Positions 6,802 to 15,208 of a DNA stretch of 61,621 bases are shown here, one piece after another. The DNA lies in NCBI GenBank assembly GCA_964481235.1, contig CAYZYH010000005.1, positions 1 to 61,621 of the forward strand. Reading direction: 5' to 3'. Position 1 is the stretch's first letter, and every line of letters starts with the position of its first letter. The notes beneath the pieces are model-generated. The model saw only the letters and a list, made by a program, of their open reading frames with translations. It had not been told where the DNA came from and searched no databases. The DNA comes from JAUPVL01 sp964481235. Its GTDB lineage: Bacteria > Patescibacteriota > Saccharimonadia > CAILAD01 > BJGX01. The position numbers and the translations under genes are program-made.

Positions 6802-7785
6802 ATGAAGGTAGAAAACGAAGTGGTGATATCTGTAAATAATCTCAAAAAATACTATGGCGAAGTGAAAGCGCTTGACGGAGTTAGCTTGCACGTAGATAAA
6901 GGTAAGATATATGGCTTACTTGGCCCCAATGGTGCTGGTAAAACCACGGTAGTTCGTGCTTTGGCTACATTATTGCAGCCCGATAGCGGCGATGTACTAA
7001 TAAATGGAATAAATGTTGCAAAACATCCTATGCAGGTTCGTCGTATGATAGGGTTGGCTGGGCAATTTGCTGCGGTTGACGATTTTCTAACGGGTCGCGA
7101 GACTCTAATGATGGTAGCTAGACTGTACCATATACCCAAACGCGAGGCCAAAAAACGCACCAACGAGTTACTTAAACGACTTAGTTTGCAAGACGCAGCC
7201 GATAGACCCGCCAAAACTTACTCAGGTGGTATGCGTCGTCGGCTAGATTTAGGCGCCAGCCTAGTTGGGCGTCCTGAAATTTTGTTTTTAGATGAACCAA
7301 CTACTGGTTTAGACCCAAGAACACGGCAAGAGCTCTGGGAGTTAATTAGAGAGTTGGTAGCTGAAGGCCGTACACTACTACTTACTACTCAGTATTTAGA
7401 AGAGGCCGATGCACTTTGTGATTATATTAGTATTATTGACAGAGGTAAGGTAGTCAAGTCTGGTACAGCCTCACAACTCAAATCAAGCTTGGGTAGAGAC
7501 GTAGTGGAAATGCACGTTAGCAAGCTAGACCACGATAAAGCTAAAGCAGTGATGAAAAAAGTTGCGAAATCAAACCCTAGTGTTGATGAAATGAGTGGTT
7601 CGTTGAGAGTGCGGGCTCAAAAAGGCTCAGAAATGCTTATTAAGATACTCAAAGCTCTAGATAATGAAGGTATTAAACCAGATGACGTTTCGGTACACAG
7701 ACCCAGTCTCGATGATGTATTCTTGGCGGTTACCGGTAAAAAGAAGCAAAGAGCCCGCAAGTCTTTAGTAAGGGGAAATAAATAA
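6802..7785 (+). CDS. ABC exporter ATP-binding protein, DrrA-type
   Basis: Complete nucleotide-binding domain: Walker A GPNGAGKTT (about residues 40-48), signature YSGGMRRR, Walker B LFLDEP, and the DrrA-style switch TTQYLEEAD in place of the H-loop His. A C-terminal DUF4162-like region of about 90 residues ends in HRPSLDDVF. It powers export with the permease whose ATG overlaps its last base (7785). Substrates of this class are drugs, lipids or glycolipids and cannot be read from sequence. No Shine-Dalgarno precedes the ATG. A TGG-TATTAT extended -10 ends 9 nt upstream, so the mRNA is probably leaderless or nearly so. Confidence 0.9.
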   Translation: MKVENEVVISVNNLKKYYGEVKALDGVSLHVDKGKIYGLLGPNGAGKTTVVRALATLLQPDSGDVLINGINVAKHPMQVRRMIGLAGQFAAVDDFLTGRETLMMVARLYHIPKREAKKRTNELLKRLSLQDAADRPAKTYSGGMRRRLDLGASLVGRPEILFLDEPTTGLDPRTRQELWELIRELVAEGRTLLLTTQYLEEADALCDYISIIDRGKVVKSGTASQLKSSLGRDVVEMHVSKLDHDKAKAVMKKVAKSNPSVDEMSGSLRVRAQKGSEMLIKILKALDNEGIKPDDVSVHRPSLDDVFLAVTGKKKQRARKSLVRGNK

Positions 7786-8576
7786 TGGAAAATACCAGTA
7801 TATTCACTACTTTTTATTCCAGCATAAGCGATGTGGCTACTATTGTTAAAAGAAACCTTATGCGGGTACGCCGATCACCGCAAATTTTAGTATTTTCTAG
7901 CATTCAACCCATAATGTTTTTGGTACTATTTAATTACGTTTTTGGTGGAGCAATTGGTGTTGCTACGCCAGGTAGTAGTTATATTAATTTCTTACTGCCC
8001 GGTATAATGGCTCAAAGTGCACTTTTTGGCGCCCTACAAACCCCCATTGCTTTAGTAGAAGACCTAGATAAAGGAGCAATTGATCGCTTTAGAAGTCTAC
8101 CCATGAGTCGCGGGGCGGTGCTGGCTGGTCGAACTATTGCCGACGGTTTGCGTACCACTTTTACTATTACATTAATGTTTGTAGTGGGCACTATAATGGG
8201 TTTTAGGTACCAGGCAGGCACAGGTAAGTTTATGGCCGCACTTGCTCTAGTAGTAGCATTTAGTTTTGCTTTTTCATGGGTAACTGCAACACTTGGTTTG
8301 TTTATTCGTAACGCCGAGGCGGTACAGACAGCCGGATTTTTGTTTGTGTTTCCGTTAACGTTTGCCAGCTCGGCTTTTGTGCCTGTAGTAACTATGCCAG
8401 GTTGGTTACAGGCATTTGCCCGCAATCAACCAGTGACTCAACTTATAAACGCTATGAGAGCGCTTTTACTGGGCGGTGTAGCAATAGATGCTGTATACAT
8501 TACAATAGCGTGGATAGTCGCTACGCTTATTGTGTTTATTCCATTAGCTGTTTGGAAATTTGGTAAAACTGCCTGA
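7785..8576 (+). CDS. ABC exporter permease, DrrB/ABC-2 type
   Basis: A 263-residue ABC-2 permease with six predicted membrane helices (about residues 32-55, 68-90, 115-140, 145-170, 180-200, 230-252) and the conserved region with PxxxFLP-like FVFPLTFASSAFVP followed by NQPVTQLINAMR, characteristic of DrrB-type exporters. The ATG overlaps the stop of the ATPase gene by one base, so the two are translationally coupled. Together they form a (DrrA)2(DrrB)2-like exporter in the cytoplasmic membrane. No regulator is adjacent. Confidence 0.9.
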   Translation: MENTSIFTTFYSSISDVATIVKRNLMRVRRSPQILVFSSIQPIMFLVLFNYVFGGAIGVATPGSSYINFLLPGIMAQSALFGALQTPIALVEDLDKGAIDRFRSLPMSRGAVLAGRTIADGLRTTFTITLMFVVGTIMGFRYQAGTGKFMAALALVVAFSFAFSWVTATLGLFIRNAEAVQTAGFLFVFPLTFASSAFVPVVTMPGWLQAFARNQPVTQLINAMRALLLGGVAIDAVYITIAWIVATLIVFIPLAVWKFGKTA

Positions 8577-8603
8577 ATAGTCTGCCAGCAAACTATTAAT
8601 GTA

Positions 8604-8632
8604 TAGACAAATGCAATAGTATGTGTTATACT
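8604..8632 (+). promoter_or_regulatory. promoter of the DEAD-box helicase gene
   Basis: TAGACA (8604-8609), 17-bp spacer, and TATACT (8627-8632) with an upstream TG. Transcription would start near 8640, leaving a leader of about 120 nt. Confidence 0.65.
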
Positions 8633-8687
8633 GACTTAATACATTTGTATTAGCTTCAATAAAGTTGCTAAAAAAGTGGATGCCAAA

Positions 8688-8733
8688 GTTGTTTTTTATC
8701 TTTGCTATTCACCAAGCCAGATGATAAAACAAC
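8688..8733 (+). promoter_or_regulatory. leader hairpin before the DEAD-box helicase
   Basis: GTTGTTTTTTATC (8688-8700) pairs with GATAAAACAAC (8723-8733) apart from two bulged T residues, with a 22-nt loop. It ends 24 nt before the start codon. Helicase genes often have regulated, cold-responsive leaders. Such a role here is only an inference. Confidence 0.5.
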
Positions 8734-8757
8734 TAATCTATAAGGATCCATTTAAAT

Positions 8758-9981
8758 ATGAAAAGTAATTCATATAATTCGCGAAGAAATTCGCGCTCTA
8801 GAAAGCCATTCGGTTACAAAAAAAGTAATAGCAATCGGCAAAGTGGTAATCGCCACGGTAAATATATAGACCCACAAAGGTTTGTAAACAAAGCTGTCGC
8901 CCAACAAGATTTTGAACCATATATACCCAAACACACATTTGCAGACTTTGGGCTAATACAAGCGCTACAAAGCAATCTCGAAAACAAGGGATACAAAGTT
9001 CCTACCCAAATTCAAGACGGAGCCATACCAGAAGTACTTAAAGGTCGTGATGTTATCGGACTAGCCAATACCGGCACTGGCAAAACTGCGGCTTTTGTGT
9101 TGCCACTTATTCATATGTTAAAAACTCAAAAAGACCGACCAAAAGGTGTAAGTGCTCTTATAATTGCCCCTACTCGAGAGTTGGCCGTACAGATTGATGA
9201 TGAGTTTAAAATATTTGCTCGAGGCTTGCAATTATACAGCACAATTTGCGTGGGTGGAGTAAATATTCAGCGTCAAATACGTGAAATTTCTCGTAGGCCA
9301 CAAGTTATTATTGGTACCCCAGGCCGTCTAAAAGACCTTTGTAATCAGAGAAAGTTAGATCTTAGTAACACCAGTATGTTTGTGTTAGATGAAGCAGATA
9401 GAATGCTTGATATGGGCTTTATACCCGACATTCGTTTTTTAATAAATTTACTACCCAAAAAGCGTCAATCGCTCTGTTTTAGCGCTACTATTACACCAGA
9501 AATACAACGCCTTATGGATGCCATGCTAGATAATCCAGTAACGATTTCGGCCCGAACTGTTGAGACTAGCGAACATATAGAACAAGATGTTATAGAATTT
9601 TCTAACCCACAAGAAAAACCGGTGCTTTTACAACAAATGTTAGTGCAGGGCCATTACAACAAAGTTTTAGTGTTTGGTCAAACCAAGTGGGGGGTACAAA
9701 AGCTAGCCGACTCGCTCAATAAGCAGGGAATAAAATCTGAGGCCATTCACGGCAACAAAAGCCAGCCACAACGCCAACGTGCTCTTAAAGCATTTACGGA
9801 CGGTAAAGTAGAGGTGTTGGTAGCTACTGATGTAGCTGCCAGAGGTCTAGATATTCCAAACGTTAGCCATGTAATTAATTACGATCAACCAGCTACTTAC
9901 GAAGACTATGTGCACCGCATTGGTCGTACCGGCCGAGCTGGCAAACGTGGTCATGCTCATACTTTTGTTCAAACGCGGTAA
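8758..9981 (+). CDS. DEAD-box ATP-dependent RNA helicase
   Basis: All motifs are present in order: Q motif (PTQIQ), motif I ANTGTGKT, Ia PTRELA, Ib GTPGRL, II DEAD, III SAT, then the second RecA domain with ATDVAARGLD and motif VI HRIGRTGRAG. The N-terminus has about 45 Arg/Ser/Asn-rich basic residues likely to contact RNA. The protein stops soon after motif VI, so it has no C-terminal RNA-binding domain (407 aa, near the minimal core). It unwinds RNA duplexes in ribosome assembly or mRNA decay. The exact orthologue cannot be told. GGATCC-containing AAGGATCC upstream serves as ribosome site. It is monocistronic, with its own promoter and terminator. Confidence 0.93.
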   Translation: MKSNSYNSRRNSRSRKPFGYKKSNSNRQSGNRHGKYIDPQRFVNKAVAQQDFEPYIPKHTFADFGLIQALQSNLENKGYKVPTQIQDGAIPEVLKGRDVIGLANTGTGKTAAFVLPLIHMLKTQKDRPKGVSALIIAPTRELAVQIDDEFKIFARGLQLYSTICVGGVNIQRQIREISRRPQVIIGTPGRLKDLCNQRKLDLSNTSMFVLDEADRMLDMGFIPDIRFLINLLPKKRQSLCFSATITPEIQRLMDAMLDNPVTISARTVETSEHIEQDVIEFSNPQEKPVLLQQMLVQGHYNKVLVFGQTKWGVQKLADSLNKQGIKSEAIHGNKSQPQRQRALKAFTDGKVEVLVATDVAARGLDIPNVSHVINYDQPATYEDYVHRIGRTGRAGKRGHAHTFVQTR

Positions 9982-10002
9982 TTCTTAGTCGTATTAACCA
10001 CA

Positions 10003-10030
10003 ATAAACCCCAGAATATCCTGGGGTTTAT
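10003..10030 (+). terminator. intrinsic terminator of the helicase gene
   Basis: ATAAACCCCAG / CTGGGGTTTAT inverted repeat with a 6-nt loop about 20 nt after the stop codon. Confidence 0.8.
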
Positions 10031-10053
10031 GGTATATATGCTAAAATAGACTA

Positions 10054-10773
10054 ATGCAGAAAAAAAGATTAGTATTTGACGTAGAATTTGTTGCCGAGAA
10101 ATGGGAAGATTTCGATAAATATACCCAGAAAGATTTACTAAAAAGAGCACCCGACCCCAAAGAAGACCCAAACGGTTATGAGAAAGAACTTGCCAATGTG
10201 CAAGACCAGCTCGTCTTTAGCCCTCTTACCGGTTTTATTGTAGCTATTGGAGTGTACGATATAGATACCGAGAAGGGCGCAGTCTATTACCAAGATCCCA
10301 AAGGTAAACAAAAAGATATAGAAGAAGACAATATTAAATATGTTCCAATGACTGAGCCTGAAATATTGGTAAAGTTTTGGGCCCTGGCCGAAACGGCCGA
10401 TGAATTTATTAGTTTTTTTGGCCGTCGATCAGACGTGCCATATATTAATATTCGCTCGGCTATCCACGGAATTAGGCCCAGCAAAGATCTTATATCTAAT
10501 CGTTATAACTCTAGTCGATTTCCGGGTGCGGTACACTATGACCTTGCCGAGCTTCTAAGCTTTTATGGTACTGCTATGTATAGAGGTAGCTTGCACCGCT
10601 GGTGCAGAGCATTTGGCATAGATTCTCCCAAAGGCGATATGGATGCAAGCCAAGTTACAGATTACTTTTATGCCGGTAAAGGCCTAGAAATAGCCAAATA
10701 CAATGTTGGCGATTTGTACGCCACAGCTGCACTGTTTCATAAGTGGGACCAATACCTAAAAGAGAGAGCATAA
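10054..10773 (+). CDS. PolB-like 3'-5' exonuclease domain protein
   Basis: A 239-residue RNase-H-fold (DEDD) protein. ExoI is FDVEFV at residues 7-12 with Asp and Glu. ExoII is in FFGRRSDVPYINIR, with a canonical Asp in the FNGxxFD-like position. The HGI turn and then NVGDLYATAALF with the final Asp complete the set. These are the features of the predicted 3'-5' exonucleases related to the proofreading domain of family B polymerases, which here stand alone. The role is probably DNA or RNA 3'-end trimming in the cytosol. No ribosome site is seen. TAAAAT (10042-10047) ends 6 nt before the ATG, so the transcript is probably leaderless. A small membrane protein follows 3 nt downstream. Confidence 0.8.
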   Translation: MQKKRLVFDVEFVAEKWEDFDKYTQKDLLKRAPDPKEDPNGYEKELANVQDQLVFSPLTGFIVAIGVYDIDTEKGAVYYQDPKGKQKDIEEDNIKYVPMTEPEILVKFWALAETADEFISFFGRRSDVPYINIRSAIHGIRPSKDLISNRYNSSRFPGAVHYDLAELLSFYGTAMYRGSLHRWCRAFGIDSPKGDMDASQVTDYFYAGKGLEIAKYNVGDLYATAALFHKWDQYLKERA

Positions 10774-10776
10774 AAA

Positions 10777-11112
10777 GTGCAGAGCTCAGCCTTAGAAAAG
10801 AAAAAAGCAGTGAAAATGATTGTTGTTGGTTTTGCTGGACCGTTTGTCTTGATCTTTGCTGGCTTAATATTGAGTGCGGCTTTGAGCTTTGTGCAAAAGA
10901 CTGTAGGTGGTGATGTAGGTATTATTAAGTTAGTATCAAATATAGTACTGCTTTTAGTTGGGTTGATTGGAGTGATTGGTCTTTTTAGCTGGGGGCCAAT
11001 TATCGGAGTGATTGGTATTATTAAGCTAAGTAAAGCCAAAGAAGCTCAAGCCGAAACAAACCAGATAGATCTATCTGGCAACAATACTAATTCAACAAAG
11101 ATTAATAAATAA
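10777..11112 (+). CDS. small membrane protein, 111 aa, unknown
   Basis: The GTG start lies 3 nt after the preceding exonuclease stop, so the gene is co-transcribed. Two long hydrophobic helices (about residues 15-38 and 50-82, the second possibly a Gly/Ile-rich hairpin) are followed by a short polar Asn/Thr-rich tail. No family is recognised. It lies between the exonuclease and the peroxiredoxin gene, but the spacing alone does not give a function. Confidence 0.65.
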   Translation: MQSSALEKKKAVKMIVVGFAGPFVLIFAGLILSAALSFVQKTVGGDVGIIKLVSNIVLLLVGLIGVIGLFSWGPIIGVIGIIKLSKAKEAQAETNQIDLSGNNTNSTKINK

Positions 11113-11121
11113 GGAATAATT

Positions 11122-11589
11122 ATGACTCTATCAATTGGAGATATAGCACCAGACTTTAAACTTGAAGACCAGAACGGTCTAGAACATCAGTTAAGCGACC
11201 TAAAGGGTAAAACAACCTTAATCTACTTTTATCCAAAAGATGAAACACCGGGTTGCACTGCGCAGGCTTGTAGCTTGCGAGACAACTTCGAAGCTTTGCA
11301 AGCCAAAGGAGTGTATGTTATTGGCGTAAGTAAAGATAATGTCGCAAGCCACCAGAAGTTTGCCACTAAACATAATCTACCATTTACGATATTGTCAGAT
11401 CCCAGCACCAAAATGGTAGAATCTTATGGTGCATGGGCAGAAAAGAGCATGTATGGCCGTAAATTTACGGGTATAGTTCGTTCAGCAGTAATGGTTGGCC
11501 CAGATCTCAAAATTGTTGCTGTTTGGCCAAAGATTCAGCCGCTCAAAACCGTGACTGAAGTCGAGAAATGGCTACAATCAAGTAAGTAG
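11122..11589 (+). CDS. bcp: thiol peroxidase, Bcp/PrxQ family
   Basis: A 155-residue thioredoxin-fold peroxidase. The peroxidatic motif is PGCTAQACSLRD, with Cys45 and the resolving Cys50 five residues on, which is the atypical 2-Cys PrxQ pattern. GxxAPDF near the start and the FTGIVRSAVMV beta-strand are family-typical. It reduces hydrogen peroxide and organic hydroperoxides, using a thioredoxin-like reductant that is not in this window. The ribosome site is AAGGAATAAT. It begins a run with a methyltransferase, SOD and AhpC that looks like an antioxidant cluster. Confidence 0.94.
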   Translation: MTLSIGDIAPDFKLEDQNGLEHQLSDLKGKTTLIYFYPKDETPGCTAQACSLRDNFEALQAKGVYVIGVSKDNVASHQKFATKHNLPFTILSDPSTKMVESYGAWAEKSMYGRKFTGIVRSAVMVGPDLKIVAVWPKIQPLKTVTEVEKWLQSSK

Positions 11590-11591
11590 CA

Positions 11592-12074
11592 ATGATGATA
11601 ATTGTTTGGTTCTTAGGTTTTATACTAATACTATTTTGTTTTGTAGTATTTTTTGGTGCACCATATGTACCAACCCGCAATCAAGATCTAAAAAAAGTTT
11701 TTTCTGATATTAAGTTACCTAAAAATGCTTTGGTGATAGATCTTGGTTCTGGCGACGGTAGATTATTATATATGGCTGCGCAGAAAGGCTACTCAGTAAT
11801 AGGATACGAAATCAATCCAGTACTGTGGCTTACAAGCTCTTACCGATTAAAAAAATTCCCAAACGCTTCGGTACGTTTAAAGAGTATGTGGCGAGCTGAT
11901 GTTTCAAATGCAGATTTAGTTTTTACTTTTTTAGCAACTAAATACATGTCTAAACTCGAAGACAAGTTACAAAAAGAGATGAAGCCCGGTAGCTATTTTG
12001 CTAGTTATGTATTTGCACTACCCAATATTAAAATAAATCGCAAGAATAAAAATACTCATTTTTATCGTTTTTAA
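11592..12074 (+). CDS. membrane-anchored SAM-dependent methyltransferase-like protein
   Basis: A 160-residue protein with one N-terminal membrane helix (about 3-24), a linker PYVPT, then a class I methyltransferase motif I VIDLGSGDGRLL (about 49-60) and a motif II acidic strand GYEINP. The C-terminal part of the Rossmann fold is short but the family is known to be compact. Substrate unknown. The start lies 2 nt after the peroxiredoxin stop, so the two are co-transcribed. A second ATG one codon on is equally possible. Its place between two antioxidant genes may be incidental. Confidence 0.8.
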   Translation: MMIIVWFLGFILILFCFVVFFGAPYVPTRNQDLKKVFSDIKLPKNALVIDLGSGDGRLLYMAAQKGYSVIGYEINPVLWLTSSYRLKKFPNASVRLKSMWRADVSNADLVFTFLATKYMSKLEDKLQKEMKPGSYFASYVFALPNIKINRKNKNTHFYRF

Positions 12075-12143
12075 TCTATAAATACTTTAATAATACAGGG
12101 TGGTTTGTTACAATATAATTAACAATAAGGAGGAAATATTTAT

Positions 12144-12740
12144 ATGGAGGTAAAACCCCTAAAATATAAATCATTACCAGGAATAAGTGAAAAACAGCTT
12201 GCCGAACATCACGACGTTTTATATACAGGTTATGTTAATAAGTATAACGAGATCTGCACAAAATTAGAAAACGTCGATCTAGACTCGGCTAACCAATCCT
12301 TTTCCGATCTAAGAGAATTGAATGTTGAAAAAACTTTTGTGCTTAACGGTATTAAACTGCATGAATATTATTTTGAAAATATGACCGATAAACCATCTAA
12401 ATGTAATGGTCCTATACTTAAGTTAATAGAGAAAAGATGGGGTAGTTTTGAGAACTGGCAAAAAGAATTTTCTGCCCTAGGCATGGCCGCGCGTGGGTGG
12501 GTTGTGTGTTCGTTCGATTTTGACTTACAAAGTCTTGATAATTATATATGCGATGCTCACAACCAAGGAGGTATTTGGAACGGCACTACTATTATAGTCA
12601 TGGATGTTTATGAGCACGCATATTTTATAGATTATGCAACTGCTCGTAAGAAGTATATAGACGCCTTTATGGCCTTGATAGACTGGGACGAAATTAATCA
12701 GAGACTACCCAGGTGGGCAGTAGACAGTATTAGTGAATAA
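12144..12740 (+). CDS. sodB: superoxide dismutase, Fe/Mn family
   Basis: The four metal ligands are recognisable: His22 in the SEKQLAEHH helix, His73 in KLHEYYFEN, and Asp154/His158 in MDVYEHAYF. The conserved second-sphere Tyr is in GYVNK. The KHHQ motif of typical SODs is replaced by DVLY, and the usual SGW is ARGW, so it belongs to the divergent short branch. Metal choice (Fe or Mn) cannot be told by eye. It dismutates superoxide in the cytosol, giving peroxide for the neighbouring peroxidases. A strong AAGGAGG site precedes the ATG, and a TATAAT at 12114 gives it a possible own promoter. Confidence 0.92.
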   Translation: MEVKPLKYKSLPGISEKQLAEHHDVLYTGYVNKYNEICTKLENVDLDSANQSFSDLRELNVEKTFVLNGIKLHEYYFENMTDKPSKCNGPILKLIEKRWGSFENWQKEFSALGMAARGWVVCSFDFDLQSLDNYICDAHNQGGIWNGTTIIVMDVYEHAYFIDYATARKKYIDAFMALIDWDEINQRLPRWAVDSISE

Positions 12741-12754
12741 AAAAGGAGAAATAT

Positions 12755-13276
12755 ATGTTAAAACTTAATCAGCCAGCACCAGAATTTACAGTAGCTAGTT
12801 ATCAAAAAAAACTAAAAGACGACTACAAAGAAGTAAGTTTGGGTGATTTTAAAGGTAAGTGGGTAGTGTTGTTTTTTTACCCAAGGGACTTCACCTTCGT
12901 GTGTCCTACAGAAATTAATGGTTTTGCAAAACATAGCAAAGAATTTAGCGAGCTAGATACTGTTGTTCTGGCTGCTAGTACAGACAGTGTTTACTCACAC
13001 AAAGCATGGTTCGAAAGAGACCTTCAAGATGTTGAGTTTCCAGTGTTGTCAGATACTAACCATGAGCTTTCTAGGGCCTATGAGGTGCTTAATGAAGAAA
13101 ATGGTGAGGCCGAAAGAGGAACATTTATTATTGATCCCGAAGGTAACTTACGCTATGTGGTTATATCAGATAGTAATGTAGGCAGAAGTGTAGAAGAAAC
13201 TATCCGTGTTATAAAAGCTCTTCAGACCGGTGGCTTGTGTCCAGTTGACTGGGAGCCAGGACAAGCCAATCTATAA
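12755..13276 (+). CDS. ahpC: alkyl hydroperoxide reductase C, typical 2-Cys peroxiredoxin
   Basis: Peroxidatic Cys50 in FVCPTE and resolving Cys162 in GGLCPVDW identify a typical 2-Cys peroxiredoxin (173 aa, near the usual 187). It reduces peroxides as dimers or decamers. The usual reductase AhpF or AhpD is not in the window, so thioredoxin-dependent recycling is likely. The ribosome site AAAGGAGAAATAT lies in the 14-nt gap after sodB, so the two are one transcript. The SOD-peroxidase pair converts superoxide to water in sequence. Confidence 0.95.
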   Translation: MLKLNQPAPEFTVASYQKKLKDDYKEVSLGDFKGKWVVLFFYPRDFTFVCPTEINGFAKHSKEFSELDTVVLAASTDSVYSHKAWFERDLQDVEFPVLSDTNHELSRAYEVLNEENGEAERGTFIIDPEGNLRYVVISDSNVGRSVEETIRVIKALQTGGLCPVDWEPGQANL

Positions 13277-13293
13277 CATAAGAATAAATTTTT

Positions 13294-14013
13294 ATGGATC
13301 CTCTAAACCCCCAAGAGACACCCAATAATACACTCGCCACCGAGCCAATTAAGCCTGCTTCATCAGGTGATAAACAAACCAAGCTTTTTCGTACACTCAC
13401 CCTTGTACTCGGTGGTGTTAGTATTGTTTTATTAATACTTGTGATGGTGTTTGCTACTCGCGCATTCATAAATGATAGTAAGTTGAGCGAAGCAACTAAG
13501 CAAGGCCAAAAAGATGGAGCTGCTGCACAAAAAAAGATCGATGAAGCCCAACTAGCGAAAACACAAAATACCGATTTTAGAACCTATACGGCCCCAGAGG
13601 GTTCTGGTAGCTTTACTGTAGATATACCTAAGTCGTGGAGTCTGGAAATCAGTACTGAGGATGGCGACGGTAGTATATCTGGTATTGCAATGCCAGATTA
13701 CGTAGAAACAAAGCTAGAGCAGTATGCTCTAAGATTTGGCCTGCAAGACAAAAAACTCGAAGAGGTGAAAAAGCCTTTAGACTCAATATCTACGGACAAA
13801 GGTAGTACAAAAAAGAAAGTAACAATGCAAGAAGAGACTGTATCTGGAATAAAGTCATTTCGTTACACGGGTCAGATCTCTAGCAAGATACCGAATGGAA
13901 CAATTATTCTCATCCCTTTGCGAGACAAAACTTTTACCATTCAAACCGATGACAACGCCAAATACCTTGAGGTCTATAACACAATTGTAAAAAATCTACA
14001 CCTAAACCCCTAA
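13294..14013 (+). CDS. membrane-anchored PsbP-like domain protein, unknown function
   Basis: A 239-residue protein with a Pro/Thr-rich cytoplasmic N-terminus, one membrane helix (about 33-57), an Ala/Lys/Gln coiled linker and a roughly 140-residue outer domain. The outer domain begins YTAPEGSGSFTVDIPKSW, which recalls PsbP-like folds found in Gram-positive lipoproteins, and ends with NTIVKNLHL. Only the fold resemblance is claimed, not a function. It lies 17 nt after ahpC on the same strand and may be the last gene of that unit. Confidence 0.6.
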   Translation: MDPLNPQETPNNTLATEPIKPASSGDKQTKLFRTLTLVLGGVSIVLLILVMVFATRAFINDSKLSEATKQGQKDGAAAQKKIDEAQLAKTQNTDFRTYTAPEGSGSFTVDIPKSWSLEISTEDGDGSISGIAMPDYVETKLEQYALRFGLQDKKLEEVKKPLDSISTDKGSTKKKVTMQEETVSGIKSFRYTGQISSKIPNGTIILIPLRDKTFTIQTDDNAKYLEVYNTIVKNLHLNP

Positions 14014-14074
14014 CTCAAGTTAATCGTTCTTGTGCTTGCATAGTTGCTGTGCCAAGAGCTAGTCTAGTAGATAT

Positions 14075-14800
14075 ATGAAAGTACCGGAGGGATATGGTTC
14101 ACTAAAAGAAATTAATGAAGAGTGGATAGCTCGTGGCGGGTTGTCCTCTACGCTTTTTGCTACCACAAAAACAATCAGTAGTACAGAACTAACCATAGGT
14201 GGCTATATAGAAGATCTATTAAATTCTGAAAAATCTGAGCTACCAGATATAGTTAGGCGTATTAAAGTAGCTAACAAAAAAAACCACAGTACCCTCAAAT
14301 TGCTCGAAAATCTACGCCTACTCTGCGACTTAAACACAGAAGTAAATAAAAATGTTCATATAGAAGACCTACTCAACCAGATTAGTAGTTTATTTCCTGA
14401 TCTAGTATTTTTGTCGCACAAAACATATAAAAATTCACTAGTAAATGTAGACCCCAAGCTATTTACGAACGCACTAGCAGTTCTCCTAATATCGGGTACA
14501 AATAGCCCCACAATGAAAACTAAATTTAGTAAAAGAGATAGACTAGGCGTCTTAGAAATATATTCTACCAAGACTATATGGTTGAGTAAAAAACTTATTT
14601 CTACAATAGTTAACCCCAATAGTAACCTAGTTGTTAAAAAAAACTTAGATCTTGTAGAGATTGTATGTAACTATGCTCTCGAAGTATTAAAAACCATAGA
14701 AGTAGCTGTTTGGCAACACAGTGTGCAGAAAAGCCAAAGATTATATATTGGCGTTCCATTAACGCGTCAACTCAATGTATTTGAACAGCCTAAGTACTGA
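14075..14800 (+). CDS. degenerate histidine-kinase-like protein
   Basis: The 241-residue protein follows the plan of a soluble sensor kinase: a helical dimer-like part (about 40-95, KLLENLRLLCDL) and an HATPase-like part with VDPKLFTNALAVLL at the N-box position. A tail YALEVLKTIEVAV...YIGVPL mirrors the last helix and strand of HATPase domains. However, the phospho-acceptor His motif is absent, the N-box lacks its NA(A/V)K residues and no G1/G2 glycine boxes are visible. It looks like a pseudokinase. The adjacent response regulator starts 15 nt downstream. It may act as a phosphorylation-independent partner or phosphatase. Fold call moderate, function inferred. Confidence 0.55.
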   Translation: MKVPEGYGSLKEINEEWIARGGLSSTLFATTKTISSTELTIGGYIEDLLNSEKSELPDIVRRIKVANKKNHSTLKLLENLRLLCDLNTEVNKNVHIEDLLNQISSLFPDLVFLSHKTYKNSLVNVDPKLFTNALAVLLISGTNSPTMKTKFSKRDRLGVLEIYSTKTIWLSKKLISTIVNPNSNLVVKKNLDLVEIVCNYALEVLKTIEVAVWQHSVQKSQRLYIGVPLTRQLNVFEQPKY

Positions 14801-14815
14801 GTGTAGAGTAATAAT

Positions 14816-15208
14816 ATGGCACAAGAAATATTATTTGTAGAAGATGATAAAATACTCGGTGAAATGTATGAGTATAAATTTAGTAAACATGGCTACAGTG
14901 CGGTGGTTTTGGGTGACGCCAAAAACGCCCTTAATTGGCTTAAAAAAAACTCCCCAGACTGTATAGTTGTAGATATCTTACTGCCGGGAATGAACGGATT
15001 ACAGTTTATAAAAAATGTCCGCAAAAACCCAAAGCACGACAATACAAAAATTGTAATTCTTACTAATTTAACCCAGGCAAACATTAATCTGAACAGCACA
15101 GTTCGTGACAGTTTGGGTGTGAGTGCTTATTTTGTAAAATCTCAGATATCTCCAAAGCAACTACTCGACAATATTGACCTAATACTTAGTGCTGAGCAAA
15201 CAAAATGA
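14816..15208 (+). CDS. single-domain response regulator (CheY-like)
   Basis: A 130-residue receiver domain with the acidic pair Asp10/Asp11, phospho-acceptor Asp53 in VVDILLPGMNG, the Thr switch in VILTNL and Lys in YFVKSQ. No output domain, so it signals by protein contact. It sits 15 nt after a degenerate kinase-like gene and its last codons overlap the recO start by 4 nt. The VKSQ ending of the last strand is shared with the second receiver protein at 42908, so the two may be paralogues answering the one complete kinase at 45374 (inference). Confidence 0.92.
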   Translation: MAQEILFVEDDKILGEMYEYKFSKHGYSAVVLGDAKNALNWLKKNSPDCIVVDILLPGMNGLQFIKNVRKNPKHDNTKIVILTNLTQANINLNSTVRDSLGVSAYFVKSQISPKQLLDNIDLILSAEQTK

